The translations under genes and the position numbers were made by a program. From assembly GCA_023395515.1 (NCBI GenBank), contig JAEWZB010000086.1, forward strand, positions 1-59,520: a stretch of DNA of 59,520 nucleotides. Direction: 5' to 3'. The notes below the pieces were generated by a model, which saw only the letters and a list, made by a program, of their open reading frames with translations, did not search any database and was not told the origin of the DNA. Shown here in pieces: positions 42,890 to 51,028 of the stretch (positions within the stretch are counted from its first letter, which is position 1; every line of letters starts with the position of its first letter). Source of the stretch: Bacillota bacterium (GTDB lineage Bacteria; Bacillota; Syntrophomonadia; Syntrophomonadales; Syntrophomonadaceae).

Positions 42890-42911
42890 AGTTATTTTAA
42901 AATTATAGTTT

Positions 42912-43190
42912 TTAACTATTGGCTGAAGCGATTCTAATTTCCAAGTCTTGATTATCATAAACAAACAATTCAACAGTTTCGGTAAGAACATCGGCGTAAG
43001 TATATGAGACTCTTCTTTCTATTTTTCTCTCATTCAATTTAACCACAAATATATTGGGATAAATTGATTCAAGTACACCTTCTCTTTCTATAATACGGTT
43101 TCTTCCCCGGTTGGCTTTCAGCCTGATCTTACTCCCCACAAAGGATTCCAAGTCCTTTTTTATATCCGATATGGCTCTTGGAGAACTCAC
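42912..43190 (-). CDS. veg: Veg protein (biofilm/sporulation regulator)
   Basis: A 92-residue member of the Veg family: ISDIKKDLESFVGSKIRLKA, RNRIIEREGVLESIYPNIFVV and RRVSYTYADVLTETVEL match the B. subtilis protein throughout. Veg stimulates biofilm gene expression in Bacillus. GTG 43190 is chosen because AAGGTGG lies just before it; the frame runs open to 43217. Two consensus sigma-A promoters lie upstream, in keeping with the very strong veg promoter known from B. subtilis. It ends the conserved block; in Bacillus ispE would follow closely. Confidence 0.93.
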   Translation of the reverse strand: MSSPRAISDIKKDLESFVGSKIRLKANRGRNRIIEREGVLESIYPNIFVVKLNERKIERRVSYTYADVLTETVELFVYDNQDLEIRIASANS

Positions 43191-43221
43191 GCTACCACCT
43201 TCTTTTCCATTGATCATCCTA

Positions 43222-43250
43222 ATTCTATACTATATCGGTAGCTGTGTCAA
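43222..43250 (-). promoter_or_regulatory. veg promoter P2 (sigma-A)
   Basis: On the minus strand TTGACA (43250-43245), 17 bp, TAGAAT (43227-43222). Confidence 0.65.
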
Positions 43251-43263
43251 GCATGAAATAAAT

Positions 43264-43292
43264 AGTATATTAAAAATTCGCGCCTATGTCAA
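43264..43292 (-). promoter_or_regulatory. veg promoter P1 (sigma-A)
   Basis: On the minus strand TTGACA (43292-43287), 17 bp, TATACT (43269-43264). It lies 42 bp upstream of P2, giving a tandem arrangement. Confidence 0.7.
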
Positions 43293-43332
43293 CTATATAA
43301 TTGATAAAAAAATAATCTCTTTAATTTTTTAT

Positions 43333-43809
43333 TTATTTCGTATATTTATCGGCGACCTTACTGGCCGCGGAAGCATCTGGTTTAATTTTAGCCGCAAAGC
43401 CACTTCCTACTACCATACCGGTAATTTCTTTAATTAGTTCCTTAGTTTCTCCCTTAGTACCTACATCAAGATGTATTTCCACCGGCATTTCATGATAACC
43501 CATTTCTTTAAGTAAAACGGAAATATCAGCGGCTAAGGCTAGGCTAAGTGAAGCTTCATAAAAAATCCTTTGCCTCAGGCTTTTTACTTTAGGTTCATAA
43601 TGTTTTTTATAAAAATAGCGGCCCCCTTTACCTTCCCGATGAATTATAATTGCACTAACAAAACAGGTCTCTTCATGGCTGGGGTGGGAGTCACTACCTA
43701 CGATCAGTTTGTAAGAACGGGTAGTATCTTCATTTATGTATTCTTTTATATCTTTTATTACCTCAGAGAGGGTTAACTCTCCCTTAGTAGGACTTTGAAA
43801 GTTAGTCAT
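43333..43809 (-). CDS. DUF458 (YkuK-like) ribonuclease-H-fold protein
   Basis: A 158-residue protein of the DUF458 family: TRSYKLIVGSDSHPS near residue 40 and VEIHLDVGTKGETKELIKEI near residue 110, with conserved Asp residues in both as in RNase-H-like folds. The activity is not established. In B. subtilis the place between ksgA and veg is taken by yabG; here this gene stands there, four bases after the rsmA stop, so it is probably cotranscribed with rsmA. ATG follows GGGGGT. Confidence 0.8.
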   Translation of the reverse strand: MTNFQSPTKGELTLSEVIKDIKEYINEDTTRSYKLIVGSDSHPSHEETCFVSAIIIHREGKGGRYFYKKHYEPKVKSLRQRIFYEASLSLALAADISVLLKEMGYHEMPVEIHLDVGTKGETKELIKEITGMVVGSGFAAKIKPDASAASKVADKYTK

Positions 43810-43813
43810 ATCA

Positions 43814-44683
43814 TTACCCCCGGATCATAAAAGCGTTTACTACCATAGCAAAATCCTGTAGGTTTAAATTTTCCGGCCTATGTAATGGGTTAATATTTAT
43901 TTTCTGTAATAGGCTATTAGCCAAACTTTTTTCTATTTTAAAATAATCACTGCAAATATTTAAAAGGGTTTTACGTCTTTTTTGAAAAGCAAGTTTGATA
44001 AAGTTTTTAAAAATAGCTTCATCCTCTGCCGCAACTATCGGATTATGATGTGGAATAATATTTATTACGCTGGAATCAACCTCAGGTTTAGGATAAAAAC
44101 AATGACGGGAAACATTAAGTCCTAATCTAGCTTCGGCATAATAGGCTATCATTAGGGTCAGAAGACCATAATCCTTACTATTAGGTTTAGCTAGTATTCG
44201 GGCTGCTACTTCTTTTTGCATCATTAAGGTAGCAGATTCCAGATTAGAACAATTTTCTAATAAATTAAATATAATAGGAGTTGTTATATTATATGGGATA
44301 TTGGCACATACTTTGTACCTGGGTGTTTCAGATAAATGGAAGGCTTTTTGTAGTTCTTCTTCCAGGTTGACTTTTAATATATCATTGAAAAGCAGCTTAC
44401 TATTATCATAACCCTTCAATACTTCTCTTAAAGGCTTTTCCAGACTATGATCAATATCAATAGACAAAACCCCTTTAGCCTTGGCGGCTAAGGCTTGGGT
44501 CAAAGCACCTAGTCCGGGGCCTATTTCTACTATGAAATCATTTTCGTTAATCTGGGCAGCCTGGACAATTTTATCTACTATATTTGCGTCAACTAAGAAG
44601 TTCTGTCCCCATCTTTTTTTAGGATATAAATCGTATTGGTTGAGCAGAATTTGTAAATTAGATATGGAGGTAGTTTTTAACAA
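43814..44683 (-). CDS. rsmA: 16S rRNA (adenine1518-N6/adenine1519-N6) dimethyltransferase
   Basis: RsmA (KsgA) dimethylates two adenines in helix 45 of 16S rRNA late in 30S assembly. Visible: KKRWGQNFLVD, SAM motif EIGPGLGALT, NIPYNITTPI (the catalytic NxPY motif) and the C-terminal FQKRRKTLLN. The product has 289 residues from TTG 44683, preceded by AGGGG with 9-bp spacing. It keeps its Bacillus position between yabE and veg, but rnmV, usually just upstream, is replaced by two lipoprotein genes. Confidence 0.95.
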   Translation of the reverse strand: MLKTTSISNLQILLNQYDLYPKKRWGQNFLVDANIVDKIVQAAQINENDFIVEIGPGLGALTQALAAKAKGVLSIDIDHSLEKPLREVLKGYDNSKLLFNDILKVNLEEELQKAFHLSETPRYKVCANIPYNITTPIIFNLLENCSNLESATLMMQKEVAARILAKPNSKDYGLLTLMIAYYAEARLGLNVSRHCFYPKPEVDSSVINIIPHHNPIVAAEDEAIFKNFIKLAFQKRRKTLLNICSDYFKIEKSLANSLLQKININPLHRPENLNLQDFAMVVNAFMIRG

Positions 44684-44754
44684 TATCTATTACCCCTATT
44701 AATTATTTTATGCCTATTATACTATATATTGCCTAATGCCCGTATTACATTTTG

Positions 44755-44772
44755 GCCCGGGTTGCCCCGGGC
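44755..44772. terminator. GC-rich hairpin after the first lipoprotein gene
   Basis: A perfect 7-bp stem (GCCCGGG against CCCGGGC) with a 4-base loop just past the stop codon. There is no T-run on the minus strand, so it may be a weak terminator or an RNA-stability element. Confidence 0.45.
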
Positions 44773-44778
44773 TGTAAA

Positions 44779-45489
44779 TTACTCTTCCTTAATTTTAGCC
44801 AGAATATCTTTTATATCATCTTCATATTTAGATCCTGGCTCTCCTTGTAACATAGATGCAGCTATGCTATCTATACGTCCTACCGTTTCAGGTTCTGCCG
44901 TTACGTATACTTGGGAAATATTAACATCAGATGATTTAGCCTTTTCAATTATCACATTGCGGGTTTTATTCCATACTTCACTATCGTTACGAACACTTTC
45001 ATTTACACTGGCCCCTATTAATACTATTACCCCACCACCGGGTGCCGCCATATTTCTATTATTATCATCCGTAACCGTATTTATATTTTGGCTGTTAATA
45101 TCGGGATAGTTACCATTAGGATTATTAATTGTAGAGTCACTGACTATATTATTGCCATAATTGGAATAAGTGTTAGGTCTGCTATTAGAATTGTTAACGG
45201 CAAAGTTATTATTGGGACGGCTGGAAGATGTGTTCCCCGTATTTTTAATAAAACCCATGTCCGTAATATTAGCCCGGGCAATTATTACTGAAGCCCGTTC
45301 TACCCCTTCTACTTCTTCACTTAAATTAGATATTTTACTGGCCATAACCCTACGCTCACTATCAGACATACCTATTTCTTGGTTTGCGCTAGGCTTTTTG
45401 GGTTTTTGTTGGGCGGTATTTTGACAACCGGCTACCAGTAAGTTAAATGCCACTATTATTAGCAAAAAATAGGCTATTTTCTTATGCAT
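44779..45489 (-). CDS. YhcN/YlaJ-family sporulation lipoprotein
   Basis: A 236-residue lipoprotein: signal peptide with lipobox LLVAGC (Cys near residue 22), then a conserved domain split by an Asn/Ser-rich insert (about 85-150). Flanking pieces SDSERRVMASKISNLSEEVEGVERASVIIA and ISQVYVTAEPETVGRIDSIA match the YhcN/YlaJ domain found in spore inner-membrane lipoproteins. It is a paralogue of the next gene upstream (same layout, shared motifs). ATG 45489 follows AAGGAAG. A terminator lies between the two, so each has its own promoter; their upstream regions share two boxes. Confidence 0.85.
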   Translation of the reverse strand: MHKKIAYFLLIIVAFNLLVAGCQNTAQQKPKKPSANQEIGMSDSERRVMASKISNLSEEVEGVERASVIIARANITDMGFIKNTGNTSSSRPNNNFAVNNSNSRPNTYSNYGNNIVSDSTINNPNGNYPDINSQNINTVTDDNNRNMAAPGGGVIVLIGASVNESVRNDSEVWNKTRNVIIEKAKSSDVNISQVYVTAEPETVGRIDSIAASMLQGEPGSKYEDDIKDILAKIKEE

Positions 45490-45517
45490 AATGTCACTTC
45501 CTTTTTTCGTTCTTAAG

Positions 45518-45559
45518 TATAATTTTTTCGATAAAACTATATTTAAACCGAGGGAAAAG
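45518..45559 (-). promoter_or_regulatory. Shared upstream element of lipoprotein gene 1
   Basis: TTTAAACCGAGGGAAAAG (45542-45559, plus-strand reading) and TATAATTTTTTC (45518-45529), 12 bp apart. The same two boxes with the same spacing precede lipoprotein gene 2. Probably a promoter of a sporulation sigma factor or a common regulator site; which one is unclear. Confidence 0.55.
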
Positions 45560-45582
45560 CTGGGAGCCAAATAATAAAAAAT

Positions 45583-45602
45583 CCCGGGTTAATTAACCCG
45601 GG
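45583..45602 (-). terminator. Terminator after lipoprotein gene 2
   Basis: The perfect palindrome CCCGGGTTAATTAACCCGGG is followed on the minus strand by a T-run. It lies about 12 bp past the stop. Confidence 0.8.
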
Positions 45603-45614
45603 TATAAATCTAAC

Positions 45615-46445
45615 TTAAAATGCTGGACCTTTAGCAGTTAAACTGCGGAATATATTATCTATGTCGGTTCTAACTGCATTGACAGTTCTACCATCAGCAA
45701 TATTGGAAGCGACTTTATCAATACGTCCCATCAAACTTTCGTCAGTCGTAACATAGACCTGAGTTATGCGGTTGTCACTAGCTTTAATTTGTCTGGCTAC
45801 CTCTCTTTGGATATTATCCATGTTGCTGGCATTATTCATATTATTGTCTTCTAATTCTAATCCTACCATTACTACTAAACCTCGGTTATTATTCGTGGCA
45901 GTATTATTACCCATGTTGTTATTGTTGTTACCGGCGATACCATTATTGGCAGTACCAGTATTATTAATAATGCCAGTATTCGAGGTGCCGGTCAGGCCAT
46001 TATTATTTGTACCTCGGTTTAGACCAGGATTACCATCTGTCATACCTGTGTTTAGCCCAGTATTGCCATTGGTACCTACATTTCCGGTCATCCCATTACG
46101 ATTAGTACCCAGGTTATTATTACCCATATTGTTATTGTTGTTTAAGTTGTTGTTGCCCGTAGTATTATTAGCACCATTCATATTATCACTTACTACTACC
46201 GATGCCCGTTTAACCCCATCTACCTCCTCAGCCTGATTAGCCAAACGCTCAGCTAATTCACGGGCTTCACTATCTGTTAAAGTATTTTGCGTAGTGTTGG
46301 GGGCAGTCATATTAGGATTATTATTAGGAGTAGTATTATTGGGCTGATTAGGATTAAGAGGGCGCTGGGCTGTGTTTTGGCAACCGAAAGCAAAAATAGA
46401 GAATATCATAGTCACTACCAGTAATAAAACTAATTTTCTGTTCAT
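45615..46445 (-). CDS. YhcN/YlaJ-family sporulation lipoprotein with Asn/Gly-rich insert
   Basis: A 276-residue lipoprotein: signal peptide with lipobox FAFGC (Cys near residue 22) followed by an Asn/Pro-rich stretch, the domain half DSEARELAERLANQAEEVDG, a long insert (about 90-195) made almost only of Asn, Gly and Thr, and the second half ITQVYVTTDESLMGRIDKVA. The low-complexity insert interrupts the domain at the same place as in gene 1 but is much longer. ATG 46445 follows AAAGGAGGTG. YhcN-type proteins are made in the forespore and affect germination and outgrowth in Bacillus. Confidence 0.85.
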   Translation of the reverse strand: MNRKLVLLLVVTMIFSIFAFGCQNTAQRPLNPNQPNNTTPNNNPNMTAPNTTQNTLTDSEARELAERLANQAEEVDGVKRASVVVSDNMNGANNTTGNNNLNNNNNMGNNNLGTNRNGMTGNVGTNGNTGLNTGMTDGNPGLNRGTNNNGLTGTSNTGIINNTGTANNGIAGNNNNNMGNNTATNNNRGLVVMVGLELEDNNMNNASNMDNIQREVARQIKASDNRITQVYVTTDESLMGRIDKVASNIADGRTVNAVRTDIDNIFRSLTAKGPAF

Positions 46446-46471
46446 CTTTTTCACCTCCTTTTCTTTTCTAA

Positions 46472-46513
46472 TATAATTTTTTCTAATTCTTAGTTTTTAA
46501 ACCGAGGGAAAAG
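46472..46513 (-). promoter_or_regulatory. Shared upstream element of lipoprotein gene 2
   Basis: TTTAAACCGAGGGAAAAG (46496-46513, plus-strand reading) and TATAATTTTTTC (46472-46483), 12 bp apart, identical to the pair before lipoprotein gene 1. The surrounding bases differ, which points to selection on the boxes. Confidence 0.55.
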
Positions 46514-46525
46514 TTAGTAAAAAAA

Positions 46526-46551
46526 AACCTCCCACATAAAAGTGGAAGGTT
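46526..46551 (-). terminator. Terminator after yabE
   Basis: A 10-bp stem with one mismatch (AACCTCCCAC against GTGGAAGGTT) followed on the minus strand by nine T. Confidence 0.85.
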
Positions 46552-46582
46552 TCGCGTTTTAGTTAATTAATTTTATTTTATT

Positions 46583-47551
46583 TTATTGTAAAATATATAA
46601 TTTTACGGTTTTACGTCCCCAGCTTAAACATTGGGATCGATCCTCCATAAATAAATCAACCCGGTTCCCTTTAATCGAACCTCCTGTATCAGCTGCCACC
46701 GCATATCCATATCCTTCTATATAAAGTTTGCTGCCTAAAGGTATTACAGAGGGGTCTACCGCTACCATGCCTACTTCAGGGGTTTTGCCTGTAGCAGTTC
46801 GATTTCCCGTATAAGTGTAGGCAGAAGCTTCGGCATATAATGCTTCCCTAAAATTAAATCTTTGCCCGCCACGTGAAACCGAGGTTATGTTACCCATTGC
46901 TATTATCCTGGTTTTAGGTTCAGCTATTACTTCACTATGTATAACCTCTTTTTTGACTTCCTCTCCATTATGGTAAGTAACCATTACCGTATTTAAGACT
47001 TTTCCATCTTCACCCTTGCTAATAGTTTTAGTCAAACCTTTTTCCAAGGTATCATCTAGAGTTTTATGAGTAGGATATGGTATACTTTCTTCTAGTTGTA
47101 TCTCTTCTTCAGTTACCCTAATTACTTCAATTTCCTGATCAGGTATAGTCTTTTCTGTAGGGACAGTTTTAACTATATCCTTATCATCCAAAGTAAAACC
47201 AGCCAGCTTAATGGCATCTTTAACCGAAATGGGAGTGGAAACAATCTCCTTGACTGTCCCATCGGCTATAACTTTAACTTTAAATGCCCTGGTAATAACT
47301 ATTTTAGAATCTTTTTTTACTATTGTATCCAAGGATGGACTAACCTCATCCTTATCTGCGAGTTTAATATCATTTTTTACTAAAACATCTTCTACCGTAC
47401 TGGAAAAGAAAACATTACTGGTCATTACCTTTCCATCAACTGCTACAGTAACCGGTTTTTGTAGGGCAAAGAATAGACTTACCATTAAAACGATCAGCCC
47501 TAATATAGCGGCGATCAGGTAAGTGCTCCTCTTGGACCACACAATACCCAT
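46583..47551 (-). CDS. yabE: YabE-like cell-wall protein with DUF348, G5 and 3D domains
   Basis: A 322-residue exported protein: basic N-terminus and one membrane helix (about 12-32), two DUF348 repeats (KPVTVAVDGKVMTS..., FKVKVIADGTVKEI), a G5 domain (about 145-215) and a C-terminal 3D domain with ATGKTPEVGMVAVDPSVIP and ADTGGSIKGNRVDLFM, the last carrying the catalytic Asp residues of Rpf/MltA-type wall lysis. It probably remodels peptidoglycan during growth or spore germination. ATG 47551 follows AAAAGGAGG. Its place next to tatD is that of Bacillus yabE. Confidence 0.92.
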   Translation of the reverse strand: MGIVWSKRSTYLIAAILGLIVLMVSLFFALQKPVTVAVDGKVMTSNVFFSSTVEDVLVKNDIKLADKDEVSPSLDTIVKKDSKIVITRAFKVKVIADGTVKEIVSTPISVKDAIKLAGFTLDDKDIVKTVPTEKTIPDQEIEVIRVTEEEIQLEESIPYPTHKTLDDTLEKGLTKTISKGEDGKVLNTVMVTYHNGEEVKKEVIHSEVIAEPKTRIIAMGNITSVSRGGQRFNFREALYAEASAYTYTGNRTATGKTPEVGMVAVDPSVIPLGSKLYIEGYGYAVAADTGGSIKGNRVDLFMEDRSQCLSWGRKTVKLYILQ

Positions 47552-47778
47552 TGCTCTCCTCCTTTTCTTGGTAAATTCACGCAAGAATATACCATGTAAC
47601 CATTCTAGACAAAAAATAGCGCTAAAGTCAACCCAACTACCTTTAACTGCTATTCAGCCCATAAATTGGAATTAACTATAGTTAGTTCCTTTATTTATTA
47701 TTATCCCTCTACGGCTATTTTATTCCTTAAGCCCTAAAAAGTTTGCTGAAAAAACAAATTTTACCAGAAAATAAAAAA

Positions 47779-47798
47779 GTGCTCTTTTTTAAGAGCAC
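47779..47798 (-). terminator. Terminator after tatD
   Basis: An 8-bp perfect stem (GTGCTCTT against AAGAGCAC) with T4 loop, followed on the minus strand by TTTTTTATTTT. Confidence 0.85.
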
Positions 47799-47865
47799 CG
47801 GTTACTCCCCTCTGCAAGGGAAATTAAAGTTTAATACCCTGGGCGAATGCGGTAATCTGTTTTAA

Positions 47866-48636
47866 TCAATCCTTAATCCTAAACACCTTTTTCGCATTAA
47901 GGCTAGTCACATAGCCTATTTCCTCTGAAGTCTTCCCGCGGATCTGGGCTAATTTCTGCGCTACTTTAACTACATGGGCCGGTTCATTGCGTTTGCCGCG
48001 ATGGGGCTCGGGAGTTAGATAAGGGCAATCTGTTTCAATTAAAAGTTTGTCTAAAGCTACTTTAGCCGCTACCTCATGGGTTTTAACCGCATTTTTATAA
48101 GTTAGAGGACCAGCTAAGGAAATATAAAAGCCCTGTTTCATTAATTCAATAGCTAAGGGTACATGGCCGGAGTAACAATGCATTATGCCTTCGTTTTTCC
48201 CCGCCTTCTCTTTTTTAATAATATCTAAAACCTCTTGGTGGGCATCCCGGTCATGAATAACTATAGGCTTATATAATTCCTGGGCAAGTTTAATTTGCTC
48301 GGTAAATGCTTTTACCTGTAAATCCCGGGGTGATAAGTCCCGGTAAAAATCCAGCCCCATTTCACCAATAGCTACTACCTTAGGGTCTTTTGCCAAATCA
48401 AAAAGCTTGGCTCCTATCTCCTTATTAAACTTTTTGGCATCGTGGGGGTGAACCCCTATCACCGCATATATCTCTTCATACTGTCTAGCCAATTGTACCG
48501 CTTTATAGGAAGAAGCATAATCATAACCGACACAAACAATTTTTTCTAACTCGGCCTCTTTAGCCCGGGCTAATACTTGTTCTAAATCATCTTTATAGGC
48601 ATCATCCTGCAAATGGGCATGGGTATCAATATACAT
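47866..48636 (-). CDS. tatD: TatD-family metal-dependent deoxyribonuclease
   Basis: A 256-residue TIM-barrel hydrolase: metal ligands DTHAHL near the start, GEMGLDFYRD, IHDRDAH, MHCYSGH and the C-terminal ETDCPYLTPEPHRGKRNEP. TatD proteins trim DNA 3' ends. It follows metG by 25 bp, as in most Firmicutes, and the two are likely cotranscribed. The ribosome binding site is moderate (TAGGAG). Confidence 0.95.
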   Translation of the reverse strand: MYIDTHAHLQDDAYKDDLEQVLARAKEAELEKIVCVGYDYASSYKAVQLARQYEEIYAVIGVHPHDAKKFNKEIGAKLFDLAKDPKVVAIGEMGLDFYRDLSPRDLQVKAFTEQIKLAQELYKPIVIHDRDAHQEVLDIIKKEKAGKNEGIMHCYSGHVPLAIELMKQGFYISLAGPLTYKNAVKTHEVAAKVALDKLLIETDCPYLTPEPHRGKRNEPAHVVKVAQKLAQIRGKTSEEIGYVTSLNAKKVFRIKD

Positions 48637-48661
48637 GACTTTTCTACTCCTATAATCCTAT

Positions 48662-50626
48662 TTATTTCACCCGGTTTCCCGAAGAGATATTATCAACTGT
48701 TAGTACTTCTACCAGGTTATCCCCTTTATCTGAAGCGGCTAATATCATGCCTTGAGATAAAGTGCCTCTTAATTTAGTAGGTTTAAGGTTAGCCACAACT
48801 ACTACTTTTTTTCCTACCAAATCTTCCGGCGCATAATGCTGGGCTATGCCTGAAACTATCGTCCGCTCTTCCTCACCTATTTTAACTTTAAGTATTAAAA
48901 GTTTATCGGCTTTTTCCATTTTCTCACAAGCTATTACTTCCGCCACTTTAAGCTCTACTTTAGCAAAGTCATCTATGGTAATATAATCAGATTCGGGCTG
49001 TTCTACAGGTTTTACGGCTTTTTCTTCCTCTTTTTCTGCGGTAACTACCGGCTGGGTTTCTTCACTCACTATTTTTTCCTCCCTATCTTTTACATCTATA
49101 CGGGGATAAAGGGCATTTCCTTTAACCACCTTAAGGTCAGATTTACTTAATCCCCATTTACCGGCCTCATCCCAGTTTATATTATCTAAATCACTAAATA
49201 GAGGTATTTGTTCATTACATCTAACCGGTAAAGTTGGCATAGCCGGAGTTAATAATATAACGGCTATGCGGATACTTTCCACCAAATTATACATTACCGT
49301 TGCCAGCCGCTCTTTTTGGGCTTCATCCTTGGCCAGTGACCAGGGTTCGGTTTCATCAATATACTTATTAGCCCGGGAAACTAGTTTGAAGGTGCTGGAT
49401 ACATAATTAGCAAAATCCAGCTTTTCTAATTTTTCTGTAGCTTGTAAATAAGCTTCCCCAGCCGCTTTTATCAGATCATCATCAACCGCAGCCCCTACTT
49501 GAGGAGCCGGAATTTGTCCGTCAAAATATTTTATTATCATAGCGGCCGTACGGCTGACTAAATTACCTAAATCATTAGCTAAATCAGAGTTAATACGGTT
49601 AACCAGCATATCTTCCGAATATTGTCCATCTTGTCCAAAGCTCAGTTCTTTTAAGAGGTAATAACGGACTGCATCTACTCCGTATCTGTCCACTAGTATA
49701 ACCGGGTCTACTACATTACCCTTAGACTTAGACATTTTGCCTCCTTCCAGCAAAATCCAGCCGTGGGCAAATACCTGCTTAGGTAAAGGTATGCCGGCTG
49801 CCATTAACATAATAGGCCAGATAATAGCATGAAATCTTAAAATGTCTTTAGCCATAAGGTGCACATCGGCCGGCCAATATTTTTTGTATAAAGCAGCATC
49901 TTCTCCATAACCAATTCCGCTTAAGTAGTTTATCAGGGCATCAAACCATACATATACTACATGCTTAGAATTAAAAGGTACGGGTATTCCCCATTTAAAA
50001 GTAGTGCGGGAAACACATAAATCTTCTAAACCACTTTTAATAAAGTTTACTACTTCATTACGCCTGGATTCAGGCTGAATAAAGCCGGGATTCTCTTCAA
50101 TATGTTTTAATAGCTGTTCAGCATATTTCCCCATCTTAATAAAGTAGCTCTCTTCTTTAAGCAATTCTACTTCACGATGACAATCAGGGCATTTGCCTTC
50201 CGCTAATTGGCGCTCGGTAAAAAAGGTTTCACAAGGAGTACAGTACCAGCCTTCATATTCAGATATGTAAATATCCCCTTGTTCATAAACCTTTTTGAAT
50301 AAGGCTTGCACTACTTCTTCATGTCTTTTTTCGGTAGTACGAATAAAATCAGTATGGGTAATTAACAACTTATCCCATAATTTTTTAATATTTGTTACTA
50401 TACCATCTACATATTCAATCGGTTCTTGCTGATTAGCCCGGGCTACCTTTTCGATTTTTTGCCCATGTTCATCAGTGCCGGTAAGATAAAATACGTCATA
50501 ACCCTGCAGTCTTTTAAATCTGGACATACAATCAGCAGCTACCGTAGTATAAGCATGACCGATATGCAAGTTATCACTAGGATAATAAATGGGAGTGGTA
50601 ATATAAAAAGTCTTTTGTTCTGACAA
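48662..50626 (-). CDS. metG: Methionyl-tRNA synthetase
   Basis: A 654-residue class I synthetase: HIGH-type motif NLHIGHAYTT, zinc knuckle CTPC...CPDC (about 128-150), KMSKSKGN, and a C-terminal tRNA-binding domain (about 555-654) joined by an acidic linker. Translation starts at TTG 50626 after AGGAGGG. I looked for a T-box in the leader and found none, so charging-dependent control is not supported here. Confidence 0.97.
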   Translation of the reverse strand: MSEQKTFYITTPIYYPSDNLHIGHAYTTVAADCMSRFKRLQGYDVFYLTGTDEHGQKIEKVARANQQEPIEYVDGIVTNIKKLWDKLLITHTDFIRTTEKRHEEVVQALFKKVYEQGDIYISEYEGWYCTPCETFFTERQLAEGKCPDCHREVELLKEESYFIKMGKYAEQLLKHIEENPGFIQPESRRNEVVNFIKSGLEDLCVSRTTFKWGIPVPFNSKHVVYVWFDALINYLSGIGYGEDAALYKKYWPADVHLMAKDILRFHAIIWPIMLMAAGIPLPKQVFAHGWILLEGGKMSKSKGNVVDPVILVDRYGVDAVRYYLLKELSFGQDGQYSEDMLVNRINSDLANDLGNLVSRTAAMIIKYFDGQIPAPQVGAAVDDDLIKAAGEAYLQATEKLEKLDFANYVSSTFKLVSRANKYIDETEPWSLAKDEAQKERLATVMYNLVESIRIAVILLTPAMPTLPVRCNEQIPLFSDLDNINWDEAGKWGLSKSDLKVVKGNALYPRIDVKDREEKIVSEETQPVVTAEKEEEKAVKPVEQPESDYITIDDFAKVELKVAEVIACEKMEKADKLLILKVKIGEEERTIVSGIAQHYAPEDLVGKKVVVVANLKPTKLRGTLSQGMILAASDKGDNLVEVLTVDNISSGNRVK

Positions 50627-50954
50627 ACCTGGTCCCTCCTGAGTAATTAAATTTTATTAAGCATTTCATTTAATATTAAGCAAAAATCCAAGCTTTTACA
50701 ATATACGGGGTAAAGCCCTAGGGGTTAGAAGTAAGGCGATTTTAAAGTACGGGTAACGCTTTATCCCTCACCATCCATAGTTTACCACATTATACTAATA
50801 CATATCCTGCCTATTTCGGATAAAATTCTTACCAGTATTGCCCTATGAGGAGGCTAAGTGTCGTAATTTTAGAAATTATAACTACCAGCTATGCCATAGT
50901 ATTACAAATTAGCTATAGTTAACAAATATTTGTCCATAAATGTTGAAAAATACC
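50627..50954. other. Divergent intergenic region between metG and abrB
   Basis: It holds the promoters of metG (minus) and abrB (plus). I see no T-box, no S-box and no small gene. A short degenerate repeat (CCCTAGGGGTTAGAAGTAAGG) at about 50709-50730 resembles the tracts at 121-184. TATTTGTC occurs at 50928, 50979 and 50999 around the abrB promoter. Confidence 0.5.
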
Positions 50955-50983
50955 TTGACTATTTCTCCCATTCTTGGTATATT
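50955..50983 (+). promoter_or_regulatory. abrB promoter (sigma-A)
   Basis: TTGACT (50955-50960), 17 bp, TATATT (50978-50983), about 45 bp before the start codon. TATTTGTC-like repeats flank it and may be AbrB autoregulatory sites. Confidence 0.7.
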
Positions 50984-51028
50984 TGTCATGCAAAGGCTAT
51001 TTGTCAAAATAAGGGAGGGTTAAAGCAT

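Noticed and set aside
45766..46236. A 156-codon open frame on the plus strand, Leu/Val/Pro rich
   Set aside because: It is the mirror of the Asn/Gly/Thr-rich insert of the lipoprotein gene; the repetitive codons keep the opposite strand open. No ribosome binding site, and the composition is not protein-like.
50627..50954. A possible T-box or S-box leader of metG
   Set aside because: I found no T-box core (TGGNACCGCG-type) on the minus strand, no specifier-type structure and no antiterminator pair.
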